Assembly (NCBI GenBank): GCA_002049455.2 | Contig: KV918945.1 | Span: 89,169 to 153,168, forward strand | From: Porphyra umbilicalis | Taxonomy: Eukaryota > Rhodophyta > Bangiophyceae > Bangiales > Bangiaceae | Reading direction: 5' to 3' | DNA length: 64,000 nucleotides | Shown here: positions 1 through 11,536 of the stretch, one piece after another | Numbering within the stretch: the stretch's first letter is position 1 | Layout of the letters: each line of letters opens with the position of its first letter | Position numbers and translations under genes: made by a program | The notes under the pieces: generated by a model | The model's input: the letters and a program-made list of their open reading frames with translations, nothing else | Database searches by the model: none | Told to the model about the DNA's origin: nothing

Positions 1-1560
1 GGCGGAGCAGCGGCGTCGGGGGCGGCTGTCGGCGGGGGAGGGGGGGGCAGCGACAGCGGACACGGCAGTCTACGGCGGCGGGGGCGGCGGAGCCGGCGTT
101 GGCGTGTGTGGCGGTCCGCGGGGGCCGGCGGAGCAGCGACAGCAGAGACGGCGGTCCGTGGAGGTGAGGGGCGCAGACGGCGCCGGGGTGGATGCGGGCG
201 GGAGCGGGGGCGGCGGTCAGCCGGGGAGACGACGGTGGTGGCCGCAGTTGGCGGCGGCGAAGATGGCAGCGACGGCCAGATCGGCGGTCGCCGGCGGCGG
301 GGTCGGCGGAGCCGGCGTTGGCTGATGCGGCTGTCGGCCGGGGCGGCGGTGGGGGCGGCTGTCGGCGGCGTCGGCCAGAGCGGCGACGGTGAAGGCGGCG
401 GTCGGCGGGGGCGGGCGGAGTGGCGACGGCAGAGGCGGTGGCAGGTAGCGGCGCGCGGCGCGGACGGAGCCGGCGTGGATGGGGGCGGGGGCGGGGGCGG
501 CGGTCGGCCAGGGAGGCTGTCGGCGGCTGTGTCGTAGGGGGCGGATGACGACGGCGGCGACGGGGTCGGACGGCGACGGCGGGGACGGGGGCGGGGGCGG
601 ACGTGGCGGTCAACGGAGCTGTCGGTCGGCGGGGGTGGTGACGGCGGCCGTCGGCGGCGGCGCTGGGGGGCGCCGACAGCGGGGGCGGCGGTCGGAGGCG
701 ATTGTGCGGGGGGGGGCGACGGCGGGGGCGGCGGTCGAATGTCGCGGCGGCGGGGGCGAGCGGGGACGGTCGGGTCGGGGGCGGCGGCCGTCGGCGGCGG
801 CGGCGGGAATGGCGGCATGAGCGGCGACGGCGGGGGCGGCCGTCGCCAACGGCGGGGACAGGGGAGAGGGCGGGGACAGCGAATGGTGGAAGCGGCAGTC
901 GGCGGGGGCGGTGACAGCTGCGGTCGGCGGCGGCAGGCGAGGCAGCGACGGCGGGGGCGGCTGTGGGGGTGGCGGCAGGGGGGCCAGCCGCAGACGGCGC
1001 CGGCGGCCGACAGCGGCGGGGGAGGGGAAGGCGGCGACGGAAAGGGTGGCGGCAGCAGGCGGCGTAGGAAGAGACGGGGGGGCGGCCAAGGACGGTGGCG
1101 GCGGCAGGGTGAGCGGAGGCGGCGGCGGCGGACACCAGCGGTGGCGGCCAACGGCGGTGGGGGCGGCGGCGGAGGAGCGGGCGGCGCCTGGCGGCGGCGG
1201 CGGTGAGGGCGGCGGTGGTGGCGGGTGCGAACGGCGGCGGGGGAGGGGGAGGGGGTGACCGACATCGGCGGCGGAGGGGGCGGCGGCGGTCACGGAGGCG
1301 GCGGATTCGGAGACGACTGAAAGCTGCGAGGACGGTGGCAGCCGGGGGTGGCGCGGCCGACGGCGGTAGGGGCGGCGAGGACGGCAGGGATTGCAGTGGG
1401 TGGGGTGGGGGTGGCGGCCGTCGGCGTGCGGGGGTGGTTGGCGCGGTGCCGGCGGCGGTGGGGGCGGCCGTAAACACTGCTGGAGGCCACCGCCACTGCC
1501 GGTCGGTGCGGGGAGGGGGGGGGGGGGCGGGCGCGCACCGGTGCTGGCCATGGCCGCCAC
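1..1560. repeat. GC-rich low-complexity tract built on GGC/GGCGGGG motifs
   Basis: Almost pure G/C sequence made of imperfect, shuffled units such as GGCGGCGGGGGCGG, GGCGGTCGG and GGCGACGG. Long open frames exist on both strands, but they encode only Arg/Gly/Ala-rich or Pro/Ala-rich strings and come from the near absence of A/T and hence of stop codons. No domain, splice pattern or start context supports a gene. It is best read as an expanded, diverged GGC-type minisatellite, possibly telomere-distal or heterochromatic. Assembly at such tracts is error-prone. Confidence 0.8.
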
Positions 1561-2059
1561 GCGGGCTCGCGTGGCGGCCGGAGCGGCCGCGTCGCAGCCT
1601 GAGGAGGGTCTGACGCGGGGCCCGTTGACCCCGCCCCGCCTCGTGTGCCCCCTCAATAGCCCAGATCCCATTGTTTGGCCAGTGTCGGTGGAATCGCGCC
1701 GCGTTTCCGGCGGGCCAGAAAGCGCGTTCGGCGACGCGCCACCGCATGATAGATACGTGACACTCCCCAACGATCCAGACCCTGGCCCCGAGCTGGAACA
1801 CGGCCGTCCACTTCCGAGCGGTATCATATTCCATCCGTGGGTAGCTGTCGAAACAAAAATATGATAAATCGGTCAATCTGAAGACAATATGAACTGCCAC
1901 ATGTCACTCATTTAACCCCGTGAAACTGCGATGGACCAATCAGAGCACGGGACCCGTTGGCCCCAGGGCCAACGGCTCGGACCCCGAATCGGACGCAAGT
2001 ACATTCGCGTTTTAACTCTGATGACCTCGGTTGGCAACGCCGCGTGCACGTTCGACATT
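1561..2059. other. Unassigned flank of CopA
   Basis: GC-rich but complex sequence between the low-complexity tract and CopA. I see no ORF with recognisable content. The last five bases (2060-2064, GATAC) are the left copy of the CopA target-site duplication, so this flank was originally contiguous with 7030-7493. Confidence 0.5.
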
Positions 2060-2064
2060 GATAC

Positions 2065-2483
2065 TGTTGAAACGCAGTGGGGATAGGGGTTCGGGGGACC
2101 ACGGTGAAGTGGTTGAGTGGCTTGAGCTTGTGTGTGTGTGTGCGAACGTGCTTTGTTGGTTGTCCTAAGGATCGCCCGCCTCTCCCAACCGAGAGCACCT
2201 CTAAAATAGTCCCCACCGGCCCAAGTGCTCCCCCCTCTCGCGCCCACACCGACGCCCACGCCCTCGCACCAAATCGAATCACTCACCAAATCACAAGCCA
2301 CTAGAGCAAAGCGAGGATCAAATCCAAAACATGCCAAAAGTAACGCCCCAAGATGACCCAACACAAATGTGTGCAACTTGACCACGTCTTGCAAATGTAC
2401 CATGTGGGGTACCGTAAGGGTCACCGACCATCGTCCAACCGCGAACCGCCAGTGGAGTCGGCGACGAGCAGCACAGTCCAACA
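2065..2483 (-). repeat. CopA 3' LTR
   Basis: Begins TGTTGAAACG and ends CCAACA on the plus strand. It aligns end to end with 6607-7024 and is bordered outside by GATAC. Because the element is reversed, this left-hand copy is the 3' LTR. Confidence 0.93.
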
Positions 2484-2497
2484 CTCCTCCTTGCTTG
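2484..2497 (-). promoter_or_regulatory. CopA polypurine tract
   Basis: Read on the minus strand, the bases just upstream of the 3' LTR are AAGCAAGGAGGAG, a purine-rich run touching the LTR TG. This is the expected plus-strand DNA primer. The gag-pol stop codon (2519-2521) lies only some 20 bp upstream. Confidence 0.65.
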
Positions 2498-2518
2498 TTG
2501 CCGTGGCGGTTCTTGTTT

Positions 2519-5500
2519 TCAGCAAAGCCCCATGGCCTCGACATGCTTGTCGTGCTTGGTCTTGCCGAGCTCCTTCGTCATCGGGTCCGCTACCATGTCG
2601 TCCGTTGCAGAGTGCTCCAATGTCACCTTGTCCGTCGTGATGGCCTCGCGCACAAAGTGGTAGCGAATGTCGATGTGCTTAGTGCGCTTGTGCTCGACGG
2701 GGTTCTTGGAGAAATCAATGCACCCGCTGTTGTCGACCTTGATGTTGATCGGCCCGCCCGAGATCGCTGTCCGCAGCCCTTGAGTTGCCACGCTTTGCAC
2801 GAGCTTGTTGAGCCAAACAGCTTCCTTGCTGGCCTCACATAGAGCCATGTACTCAGCTTCCATCGTCGACAGCGCCACCGTCTTCTGCAACTTAGAACCC
2901 CAGCTGACGGCTGCTCCGCCAAAGATGAAGGTGAAGCCCGTCGTCGAACGTCGCGTCTCGTGGTCACCCGCCCAGTCGGCATCACTAAAGCCTTGTAGAA
3001 CACAGGAAGAGTTCTTGTTAAAGACCAGCCCCTTGTCCATCGAACCCTTGACGTACCGTAGAACGCGCTTGATCGCCGCCCAATGCTCCTTGCCTTAGCA
3101 CGAAACAAACCGACTCAGCTTCCCGATAGCGAAGGCGAGGTCAGGACGTGTCCCGACCATAAGGTACATCAGACTGCCGACAGCTTCGCGGTAGGGCAGC
3201 GTGTCGTCGCTCTCGTCGGCCTTGACCAGCTGCAGGCCCACCTCCAGCGGCGTTCCGATCGGGTTGCACTCCGCCATCCCGAACTTCTCCACCACTTGCG
3301 CCGCGTACTTGCCCTGCGACAGCTTGAGGGTGCCCAACGCCTTGTCACGCCTAATCTCTAGCCCGAGGATGACCTTCGCCTCGCCCAGGTCCTTCATCTC
3401 AAAACGCTTGTGCAGAGCGTCCTTAATCTTGTAGATCGCCGCCAGGCTTGATGCCACCAACAGTAGATCGTCGACGTACACCAGGACGATGATGATTTCT
3501 CCGTCATCCATAAGGAGGTAGAGGCATGCATCCGGGTCAATGTTATTGAACCCTTGTGACTTGAAAAAGTCGTCGAGCTTGGCGTACCACATCTTGGGAG
3601 CTTGTTTCAGCCCATACAGCGCTTGGAGGAGACGACACACCTTGTCAGGATACGTCGGATCGACATAGCTGTCTGGCTGCTCCATGTAGACCTCCTCGTC
3701 AAGGTCGCCGTTGAGGAATGCCGTCTTGACATCCATCTGATGTAGCTCCCATCCGTTCGCCGCCGTCATCGCCAGGATGCATCAAATGGTGGTAAACTTG
3801 GCCACCGGCGCGAACGTCTCGTTGAAGTCGAGCCCCTTGATCTGCCGGTTCCCCATGAAGCACAGGCGCGCCTTGTGCCGCGTTTTGTTGTTCCCGTTCT
3901 TGTCAACCTCGTTCTTGACCTTGTACACCCACTTGCCTTTCAGCACGCGTCGACTGGCCGGGCGATCCGTCAAGCGCCAAGTCTTGTCCTTGCGGATGGC
4001 CTCCATCTCCTCGTCCATGGCAATCTGCCACTTAGCCGATTCCTGCCCTTGAACGGCTTGCACGTACGTCGTGGGCGCCTCGTGAGCAACCAGGCTCACC
4101 GGGCGCCAGTACTTGACAGGTGGTCGCCGCGCTCTGCCGCTCCGACGCAGCGTGTCTTGAGAGCCGCCACAACCTTGATTGTCGTCCGCGGACTTGTCAG
4201 ATCTATCGTCTTGCTTGTCATCCTTGTCGTCATTATCAGCATTTACGTCTTCGCCGTCGCTTGTAGAACGCAAGCCCGTCTCGACTTCGATGTTTTCGTC
4301 TCCGGGGAGCTCCTCTGCAACTTCTGCTACCTCGCTTACGTTCGTCTCGGCGAACACGACGCTTCGTGCCTTGACGACCTTGCCGTCGTCGAGGATGACC
4401 TTGTACGCCTTGCTGCCGTCGGGATATCCTAAGAAGACACCCTTCGCCGCCTTGTCGCCAAACGTGCCGTCGATGTGACTCTTGTGCAGCACCACCCAGC
4501 ATGTCGACCCAAACACCCGCATGTGGCTGACGTTGGGCTTCTTCCCGGTCCACAGCTCAAAAGGCGTCTTGTCGACGGGAAGCGCCCGGCTGGTGACGCG
4601 GTTCTTGATGTACACCGCCGTCTTGATGGCATCCGCCCAAAGCTCCTTATCGACGTCCTTGTGTCGCATCATGGTGCGAGCCATCTCCACGAGACCTCGG
4701 TTAAGCCGCTCAGCAACCCCGTTCTGCTGCGGCGTGTCGGGCACCGTGGTCTGGTGCGTCGTGCCGTTCTCATCGTGAAGAGCCTTGAATGCGTTCGACA
4801 CATACTCGCCGCCATTGTCGGAGCGTAGGATCTTGATCTTGGTTCCCGTGTGCAGCTGGGCCTTCGTCAGCCACTTCTTGTACTCAGAGAGCAGATCGCT
4901 CTTCTTCGGCATGAAGACCACGTCTGTCCAGCGGGAGAAGTCGTCAGTGAAGGTGCCAAAGTAGAGCGCACCGCCACGCGACGGCTCCGACATGGGCCCG
5001 CCCAGGTCCGAGTGCACGAGCTGCCGGCGCTTGGTCACTCGACCTCCTCCTGCACTAGGCATAGGCGTCATAGCCGCCTTCCCATACACGCACGGCTCGC
5101 AGACGTCCTTGACCGCCATGGAAGAGCACTTGAGTCCATCGATGTCCTTGTTCTTGATCATCCGCTTAACGCCAGCCACGTTGACGTGCCCAAGGCGCTC
5201 ATGCCAGAGCTGGAGTGAGGCCACTGCAGCAATATCCGACAGTGGGGCCATGTCCAGGTGGTAGAGCCCACTCTTCCGCGTGCCGCACGCAGCGACCTTG
5301 TCGCTAATCTTGATGATCGTCTTACCGCCCTTGAATGACACTTCCGCACCACGCTCCTCCATCATGCCGACCGACATGAGGTTGAAGCCCATGGTAGGAA
5401 CATGGAGCACCTTCTCCAACTTGATCTTGCGCGTCTTGCCGTGAACGATGACATTGAGCACGACGGTTCCGACGCCCGCCGTGGCTACGGACCCCTTGTC

Positions 5501-6445
5501 ACCCATGGTGACGCTGCGTCCCGTAGTCGTCTGGTAGTCGTCGAAGCACCCGCGCATCCAGCACATGTGTGCAGACGCCGCAGAATCGACAAGCCACGAC
5601 TTGGAGATGTCATCGGTGTCAGCCGCATTGCCCACCAGACAGATGGCGTCGTCGCTGTCGCTACCATCGTCAGCCGCAATCGCGGCCACCTTGTCCTGTC
5701 TCTGCTTTTTGGCCTTGAGCTCTGGGCAATCGTGAGAGATATGCCCAAACTTATGGCAGTAGTAACACTCGATCTTGGAGAGGTCACCGCGGCGGCCTTG
5801 ACCTCGATAGTTGGCGCCGACGAGTGCCATGTCGCCAATGCGCTTCGTCGCCGGTGACTGGTCCGCCTGCCGCCGCTCCTCCTGAAGCAAGCGGCTCTTG
5901 ACAAAGTCGAGGCTCAGCTCGTCCTCGCCCTTGGCGTCGAGAGCCACCAGCAGGTTCTCGTACTTGGACGTCAGCCCGTTGAGGACACTCATAGCAACGT
6001 CCATCTCCGTCACCTCGCCGCCCATGGCCTTGAGGTTCTCGCCGAGGTTGCGCACGCGGTTGATGTAGCCCAGCATGCCCTCACCGACGGTCATTTCGAC
6101 GGTGTAGAACTCGCGTCGCGCCTTCATCTTGTTCATCAAACTCTTGCGCTGGAAGACACCTTGCAGCGTCGACCACATTTCTGCCGTCGTCTTGCAGCCC
6201 GACACGTGCTCGAGCTGCTCACATCCAAGGGTGAGCCCAATGATGGCGCTCGCCTTCGTGTCTCGACGCTTCCACACCGCCAACTCACGGGCATCCGCGT
6301 CCGTCGGCTTGCCGTCTTCGTCAAGCATATCGTCCAGGTCGCGCAGCGCGAGGACCATCTTAATGCGCTGGCGCCATTCGTGGAAGTTCGTCTCCGTCAA
6401 CTTGTCGATCTTGATGCCGCCCATTCCGGCAGCGCCTCCGGCCAT
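2519..6445 (-). pseudogene. CopA gag-pol polyprotein with two in-frame stops
   Basis: One frame of about 1309 codons starting at ATG 6445 (MAGGAAGMGG). In order it shows: a copia-type gag; a CCHC knuckle (CYYCHKFGHISHDC); an aspartic protease with LVDSAASAHM; an integrase zinc region (H..H..CEPC) and catalytic core with HSDLGGP, RSDNGGEY and a Glu in NGVAERLNRG; an RT with QMDVKTAFLNGD and YVDD; and an RNase H with SDADWAGD and TMEAEYMAL. It is broken only by TGA at 3782-3784 and TAA at 3095-3097, with no frameshift. The TGA sits where the sister copy at 22.9 kb has CGA (Arg), consistent with a C-to-T change. Product: self-processed polyprotein that builds virus-like particles, copies RNA and integrates cDNA. 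This copy would yield only gag to the RT N-terminus. Confidence 0.93.
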
Positions 6446-6592
6446 GATGTCGTCTCGTCGTAGCGCCCGACCTTGGCGAGCCGTTCGCCTTGACCGTCAC
6501 GTCCTTGAACCACCTTGACCTCGTCTTCTTCGCACTTGCCGCGACCGTCGCGACACCAGCTGGCACACCTTGCTCTTGTCACAGCCCCGGCT

Positions 6593-6606
6593 CTGGGTCC
6601 ATAACC
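6593..6606 (-). promoter_or_regulatory. CopA primer-binding site, half-tRNA-iMet type
   Basis: On the minus strand the 5' LTR end ...CAACA is followed at once by GGTTATGGACCCAG. The eukaryotic initiator tRNA-Met anticodon arm reads CTGGGCCCATAACC, which is the complement with one mismatch. The site therefore matches the middle of the tRNA rather than its 3' CCA end, as in Drosophila copia and yeast Ty5, which prime with a cleaved half-tRNA. Confidence 0.85.
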
Positions 6607-7024
6607 TGTTGAATCGCAGTGGAGATAGCGGTTGCGGGACCACGGTGAAGTGGTTGAGTGGCTTGAGCTTGTGTGTGTGTGTGCGAGCGTGCTTTGTTGG
6701 TTCTCCTAAGGATCGCCCGCCTCTCCCAACCGAGAGCACCTCTAAAATAGTCCCCACCGGCCCAAGTGCTCCCCCCTCTCGCGCCCACACCGACGCCCAC
6801 GCCCTCGCACCAAATCGAATCACTCACCAAATCACAAGCCACTAGAGCAAAGCGAGGATCAAATCCAAAACATGCCAAAAGTAACGCCCCAAGATGACCC
6901 AACACAAATGTGTGCAACTTGACCACGTCTTGCAAATGTACCAGGTGGGGTACCATAAGGGTCACCGACCATCGTCCAACCGCGAACCGCCAGTGGAGTC
7001 GGCGACGAGCATCACAGTCCAACA
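6607..7024 (-). repeat. CopA 5' LTR
   Basis: Begins TGTTGAATCG and ends CCAACA on the plus strand. It matches 2065-2483 closely and is bordered outside by GATAC (7025-7029). It should contain the element promoter on the minus strand, although no strong TATA box stands out. Confidence 0.93.
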
Positions 7025-7029
7025 GATAC

Positions 7030-7493
7030 CCGCCCCAAGAACTGGCCAACGGCGAATTTGAGACACGTTTCTGCAACTTGTGCCCAATATGGCATTGGCC
7101 CGACATTGGTGGGAATGCTGTAAGGGGCGGCCCGGCTCCTGGGGCGCCGTGGCCCCCACCAACCACACCGTCGCCACCCGAGCGGTCGCCGCCGCCCCCG
7201 TCGGTAACGGCGGAGGACTCTGGCGGGAGGTGCTTCCACGTCCCCCCCGGGCAAGTGCGGCGGCGGGGTGCCCCGCCACCTCTTCGCCGGCGCACGCCGT
7301 TCCTGACCACCGCGTCATTGGCGTGGGCGCGCGCCGTCAAGGCATTGCTCCCGTCCGACGGGTAGTCCGTGCAGCAGTGGCGCGGTCGAGGTGGGACCTC
7401 CGCGGGGCGGCGTCATGGCATCGCACCCGCCACACGCTCGCCGTGGGGGGAAAGGGGGGTGGTGGTGTTAGCATGTTTGTGCGCTACCATTTG
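7030..7493. other. Unassigned spacer between CopA and the chimeric gypsy element
   Basis: GC-rich complex DNA without a recognised gene. Long frames on both strands lack domain content and run into the LTR. ATTTG (7489-7493) precedes the next LTR and would be its left TSD, but no partner could be located because that element lacks its 3' LTR. Confidence 0.45.
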
Positions 7494-8140
7494 TGTAACA
7501 CTACGGGGCCCCCTATGCGCCAGGGGGCCACCGCGGGGACGTCGGCGACGACGGGGGACGCGGTCCCCGACGTGAGGTGGCGACGCCAGCGGCGGTGGTG
7601 GCCGACGGGGCGGCGACGCGGGGGCCGGGGCGAGGGGGCGGCCCCTCTGACCGGCTCGGGCCACCCGGGGAGCGTACCCGACCCGCCACGCCCGGCACGC
7701 GGGCCCCGCGGGAGGCCGGATTGGCGCGCCCGAGAGGGCGCTGGCGCGCCCGAGAGGGCGCGGCAGGCGACGGCCGACCGAGCGCCACGCGGCGAGTGCA
7801 GCGCGTTGCGCGCGGGTCGGGTTCTCCCCCTCGTCTGTAATGATCGCCTCGGGGGACTTGACATGCATGGAGGGAATTGTCTGCATTGGTTGGTGACGGC
7901 CCGGGTCAATTTCCATTTGGCGAAATTGGGCCCGGGCGACGGTTTCCGCCCTTTTAGGACGAAGGGCGACGACGGTGGGAGGCACCGTCGTCGCCGGCAA
8001 GTAAACCGTGTCTCGATGTCTTGGCGTTTCGATCGGCCCGACTCTTCGGACCTCGAGTCCCATAGCGGGTGTCGCGCGAGCGGCTGAGACGGCCGTTACT
8101 TCCCTCCTCTCGAGGTAACCCCCTAGATTGTGGTACTACA
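7494..8140 (+). repeat. GypA-family 5' LTR of the chimeric element
   Basis: 647 bp, beginning TGTAACACTACGGGG and ending GTGGTACTACA. It aligns along its length with the 651-bp GypA LTRs at 32714 and 43639. It carries the same 20-bp direct repeat (TGGCGCGCCCGAGAGGGCGC twice, about 7721-7760) and the same two hairpins near its 3' side. A short TGG-starting primer site follows at 8143. Confidence 0.88.
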
Positions 8141-8142
8141 TC

Positions 8143-8158
8143 TGGCGCTCCGGGTGAG
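8143..8158 (+). promoter_or_regulatory. Gypsy primer-binding site
   Basis: TGGCGCTCCGGGTGAG begins two bases after the LTR. TGG is the complement of a tRNA 3' CCA end, so this family primes conventionally, unlike the copia elements here. The tRNA would have an acceptor arm starting GCTCCGG; I cannot assign the isoacceptor with confidence. The same sequence follows the GypA 5' LTR at 33367. Confidence 0.7.
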
Positions 8159-8288
8159 ACCCGCGGTACGCACGCCGTGCGTGTTGCGGATCGACACCTC
8201 TTTCGGTACCAAGAGTCGGGCGACCCTCGTTGGTTGTATTGCGGTGCGGTGACGGAGGACATCCGATCGATACGCGGGCCCCGCTTCC

Positions 8289-11062
8289 ATGGCTCGCGGA
8301 TCTTCCTCATCTTCCCCGCTTGACGGGGACGCTCCTCCGTTTCAGATGCCTGGCACTAGCCGGGTGATGGACGCGCCACCGGCGGGAGACCCCGGGGCAA
8401 CACCGGCCTTGGGCGCCGTGGCCCCCGTTGGGGGTGGAAGGGCGGTCCCGGTTGCCGGCGGCGGTACGGTGGCGGGTGTGTCGAACTCATCGCCCGAGGA
8501 CCCCGGCCGCACGCCGACCACCGGGGCTCGTCCTCCTCCCGGCGCGGGACGGACGTCCACGCTGATGGAGCGCCAGGCAGGGGGTGCGGGGGTTCACCCT
8601 TTCCCCCTGGACGGGCAGCGCCTGGAAGGGGCGCCGCTTTTTGGCCCTCCCCGCGTGGACGCGGGGGGCAGTTCATCTGGAACCTTAGTTGGCGGGACCC
8701 CCGCGGGCCGGGGGCCGCGTCGACCAATGGACACACTGTCGCTTGAGGAGGACGAGCGGCAGCGCCGGGAATTACAGCGAGCGTTTGGGGTCACCCCAGA
8801 AGAGGTGGCCCGGGCCTGCTGGCAGAGGACTACCCGGGACCACTGGTCCCTGGACGCGCCGTCCGGATCGGGCGGGTCGGGGCCCAGCCTGCAGGGGGTC
8901 GGCGGAGCCGCGGCTCCAGGACCACCTCGGGCGGCGCTCGACCCCGGGCACCTGCGCCACTTGGCTCAGGTGTTCCGCGACGCCGCGGAGGAGGCGTCGA
9001 CCGCGGCATCGGACGGGACCCCGGTCCCGGGGCGAGGCGCGGCCGTGGCCCTGGCCCTGGCGGCGGCTCAGGGCCCTTCCCCTGGGACCTCGAGCGCAGG
9101 TGGACCGGCACCTCCGGAACCCGGGTCAGGCACGTCCGGGGAGCGCCCCCGGACGAGGGGCGCTACCCGGACGGGGTCCGCTTTGACGGAGACTGCGTCG
9201 CCGGCCGCGCGCCCTGCGCGGCCGCGGTCCTGGAGGGGCTCGGAGCGTCGACACCCGAAGGCGGTTCCCTCGAAGGGCCACCGACCGCGTCGGCATGCCC
9301 GACGGGCGCCGTCACCCCCATCTTCGGGGCCCCCCTCGTCGACCAAGAGTGACGAGAGTCCGTCGAGCTCGTCCTCCGCCGCCAGTGGGGCGGAGTCGAC
9401 GGACAGCAGCGACTGCTCGACGTCGTCCTCCGCCACCGACAGTGACCCCGGGGCAACACGCCGCCGACGGCGGGCACGGGCGGCCGACAATCGGCCACAC
9501 CGGGCCCCAGTACAAGAGGCGCTGCGCGCCTTCCGGCGGGAGCAGCGGGAGGACACGGTGGTCGACCCCCGCTTCAAGGGGCTCCTGTCGCCGGAACGGT
9601 ACCGGCTCGCACAGCGAGGGGGCTGCCTACACTTCCCGCGCGGCAATTCCATCCGCGGCATCCGCGCGGACGTCAAGGCCTTGATGCACACCTCGCGGCA
9701 GTTTGCGGGCGACACCCCGTTGGAGTTGGTGGCGTTCCTTGGGAACTTCCAGACGGCATGCGACGGCAGCGGGCTGAACAAGGGTACGGCAGTGACACTG
9801 CTGCAGTACTTCATTACGAGCCAGGTGCTCGGGGTGCTCCAGAGCGCCAAGGACACCCATGCCTCGCTGCAGCTCACGTATAAACGCGCGGTCCACGCCC
9901 TGCTCATCGAGTACCTCGACGGGGTCGACCTGGTGGACCACCTCCAGTCCCTCATGCAAGCATCCCAAGAGAAGTGGGAAGACGAGCACGAGTCTGCGAA
10001 CCGCATCCTCGATGCTAACCGTGCCTTGGGCTCGGTCCTACAAGAGGCCGAGCTGAAGAGTATCCTACTCAAGGGCGTTGGACGGGAAGCTCGGGCCCTG
10101 GGGCGGAACTTCAACACCCAGGGCCGGACCTTCCCCAAGCTGCGCAAGTTCCTTGCCAAGACGGGAGCAGCCACCCGGGAGGCCCGGGGGGTTAAGCTCC
10201 AGGCCAAGCCCAAGGGGAGCACCTCCCGGTCGGTCGGCGGCGAAGAACGGGAGCCCCGTCGGACCCGGCCGGCGGCATCCGTCGCCCTCCCGGTGGGAGC
10301 CGCCTCGACCGCGGCTGCTCTGTCCGTCACGGACTACGGTACCGAGGCGCAGCGGGCCGAGTGGGCCGCGGTGTTGGCCGCGTCGGGAACGCCCGTTGAG
10401 TACGGGTCCCCGGACGACGTCCCGGTATTACCGGTGGACAGTCTGCCGCACGCGTCGGGTTGGCAACAGCAGCCCGCGTGGGGCGGGCGCCCGAAGTTGT
10501 ATCCCGTTCACACGGGGGCGGGGTGCGGGCGTGATACCCTGGCGCCGGGCACCCCGGTGCCCCCACGGGCGGGAACAGTCTTCCCGCACTCGGATCGCCC
10601 CCCGCGGTTTCCCCGCGGCGGGGCGCCTCCACCGCGTGGCGGCGGATGGAGCGGGGCACCCGAGGCGGGGCCCCCGCCCCGTCGGCGGGGGGCCTGCTCG
10701 TTATGTGGCCACCTGGGGCACTGGGTGTGGGAGTGCCTGCCCAGTCTCCCGAGATGCGGGCCCACGGACGCGCGCTGCGCGAGGCAGTCGCGGCACACCG
10801 CAACGGGCGGGGACCAGCGCCGCCGGCACCCCTGCCCCTGGGCGCAAGACCGCCGGTTCCACCGGTACCGCCGACCGGCGCCAGCAATGGGACCGTCCCG
10901 CCGGGCACGGCTGCTTTCGTCGACGCCGTGGAAACGGATGACCGGGCGCACCCGAACGCAGCAGGCGACGAGGGGGAGAGTTCCTCCGAGGAATGGATCG
11001 CGGGCGCCGACGGCGCGGGTCATAGGGACGGCTGCGCCTGCCACGCCCAGGGAAACGAGTAA
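8289..11062 (+). pseudogene. GypA-type gag with one frameshift
   Basis: Starts at ATG 8289 (MARGSSSSSPLDGD) and is collinear with the intact gag at 33514-36288. It has a long Pro/Gly/Ala-rich N-terminus, an Arg/Ser-rich centre, a helical capsid-like segment around 9500-10150 (DPRFKGLLSPERYRLAQRGG) and a CCHC knuckle (CSLCGHLGHWVWEC, near 10700). Just after the knuckle, near 10735, a one-base difference from GypA shifts the frame. The remaining C-terminus (RALREAVAAHRNG to CHAQGNE) continues in the next frame to a TAA at 11060-11062. Role: structural nucleocapsid protein. The frameshift would remove the natural C-terminus and the approach to the gag-pol shift site. Confidence 0.88.
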
Positions 11063-11087
11063 GGGGCTGCCCCCTTAGTGGGCTGCC
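11050..11087 (+). promoter_or_regulatory. Degenerate copy of the gag-pol -1 frameshift signal
   Basis: The slippery heptamer GGGAAAC is conserved at 11050-11056, just before the gag stop. The downstream stem seen in GypA is weakened: the left arm reads GGGCTGCC instead of GGGCAGCC, giving one mismatch against GGCTGCCC. Compare the intact signal at 36276-36314. Confidence 0.6.
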
Positions 11088-11536
11088 CACGGACGTCGTT
11101 CGTCTCAAGGCACACCGGCACTGCTACATCACGGCGACCCGCCTGCGCCAGGTCCGCAAGCGGCGGGCATCAGCGGGATTCCCGCCAGCGCCCGTCTTCT
11201 GCCCCCGCATCCTCGCGCGGCCCGGGGGGGTCAGCCACGCGACGGCGGACGTGCCGGACCGCCGCCCCGTCCCAGCGACGCCGGTGGCCACCGAGGCCGT
11301 CCCTCCGTCTCCGCCGGTCGCCGCGTCAGTCTTGGCCCTGGGCTACTCCGACCCCCGGCCGTGCGGTGGCGGGGATGGCATCCCGGCGGACTTACCCGCC
11401 AGCGGGGCGCGCACCTGGCAGGGGCTCCGGCGGCGCCTCAGGGGACACGCTCGGCGCAAGCGTACCCGCTTTCGCCGCCACGCCACCGCCGTCGCGGACA
11501 CCACGCACGCGCCGGGCACCCCGTCCGGGGTATTTT
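11063..11536 (+). pseudogene. N-terminal pol segment of GypA type, truncated before protease
   Basis: In the frame entered after a -1 shift this matches the pol leader of GypA (LKAHRHCYITATRLRQVRKRR, a Pro/Ala-rich linker, then TTHAPGTP). It ends abruptly where GypA continues into its protease (VVDTGAGPN). The following GypB pol is in a different frame, so no functional Gag-Pol can be made across the junction. Confidence 0.75.

Larger units (their letters stand above)
2065..7024 (-). mobile_element. CopA: complete Ty1/copia LTR retrotransposon, TSD GATAC
   Basis: A full-length copia element in reverse orientation. Two LTRs of about 419 and 418 bp (2065-2483 and 6607-7024) begin TG and end CA. 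They are flanked by perfect 5-bp duplications GATAC (2060-2064 and 7025-7029). Internally it has a half-tRNA primer site next to the 5' LTR (6593-6606), one gag-pol reading frame in copia order (gag, protease, integrase, RT, RNase H), and a short polypurine tract next to the 3' LTR. The LTRs differ at roughly ten positions by eye, so insertion is fairly recent. The coding frame has two nonsense codons, so this copy is probably non-autonomous as it stands. A decayed relative lies at 22331-26138. Confidence 0.95.

Noticed and set aside
610-1827. Long minus-strand Pro/Ala-rich ORF and several plus-strand Arg/Gly-rich ORFs in the GC-rich tract
   Set aside because: Open in several frames at once because stops need A/T; residues simply mirror GGC/CCG repeats.
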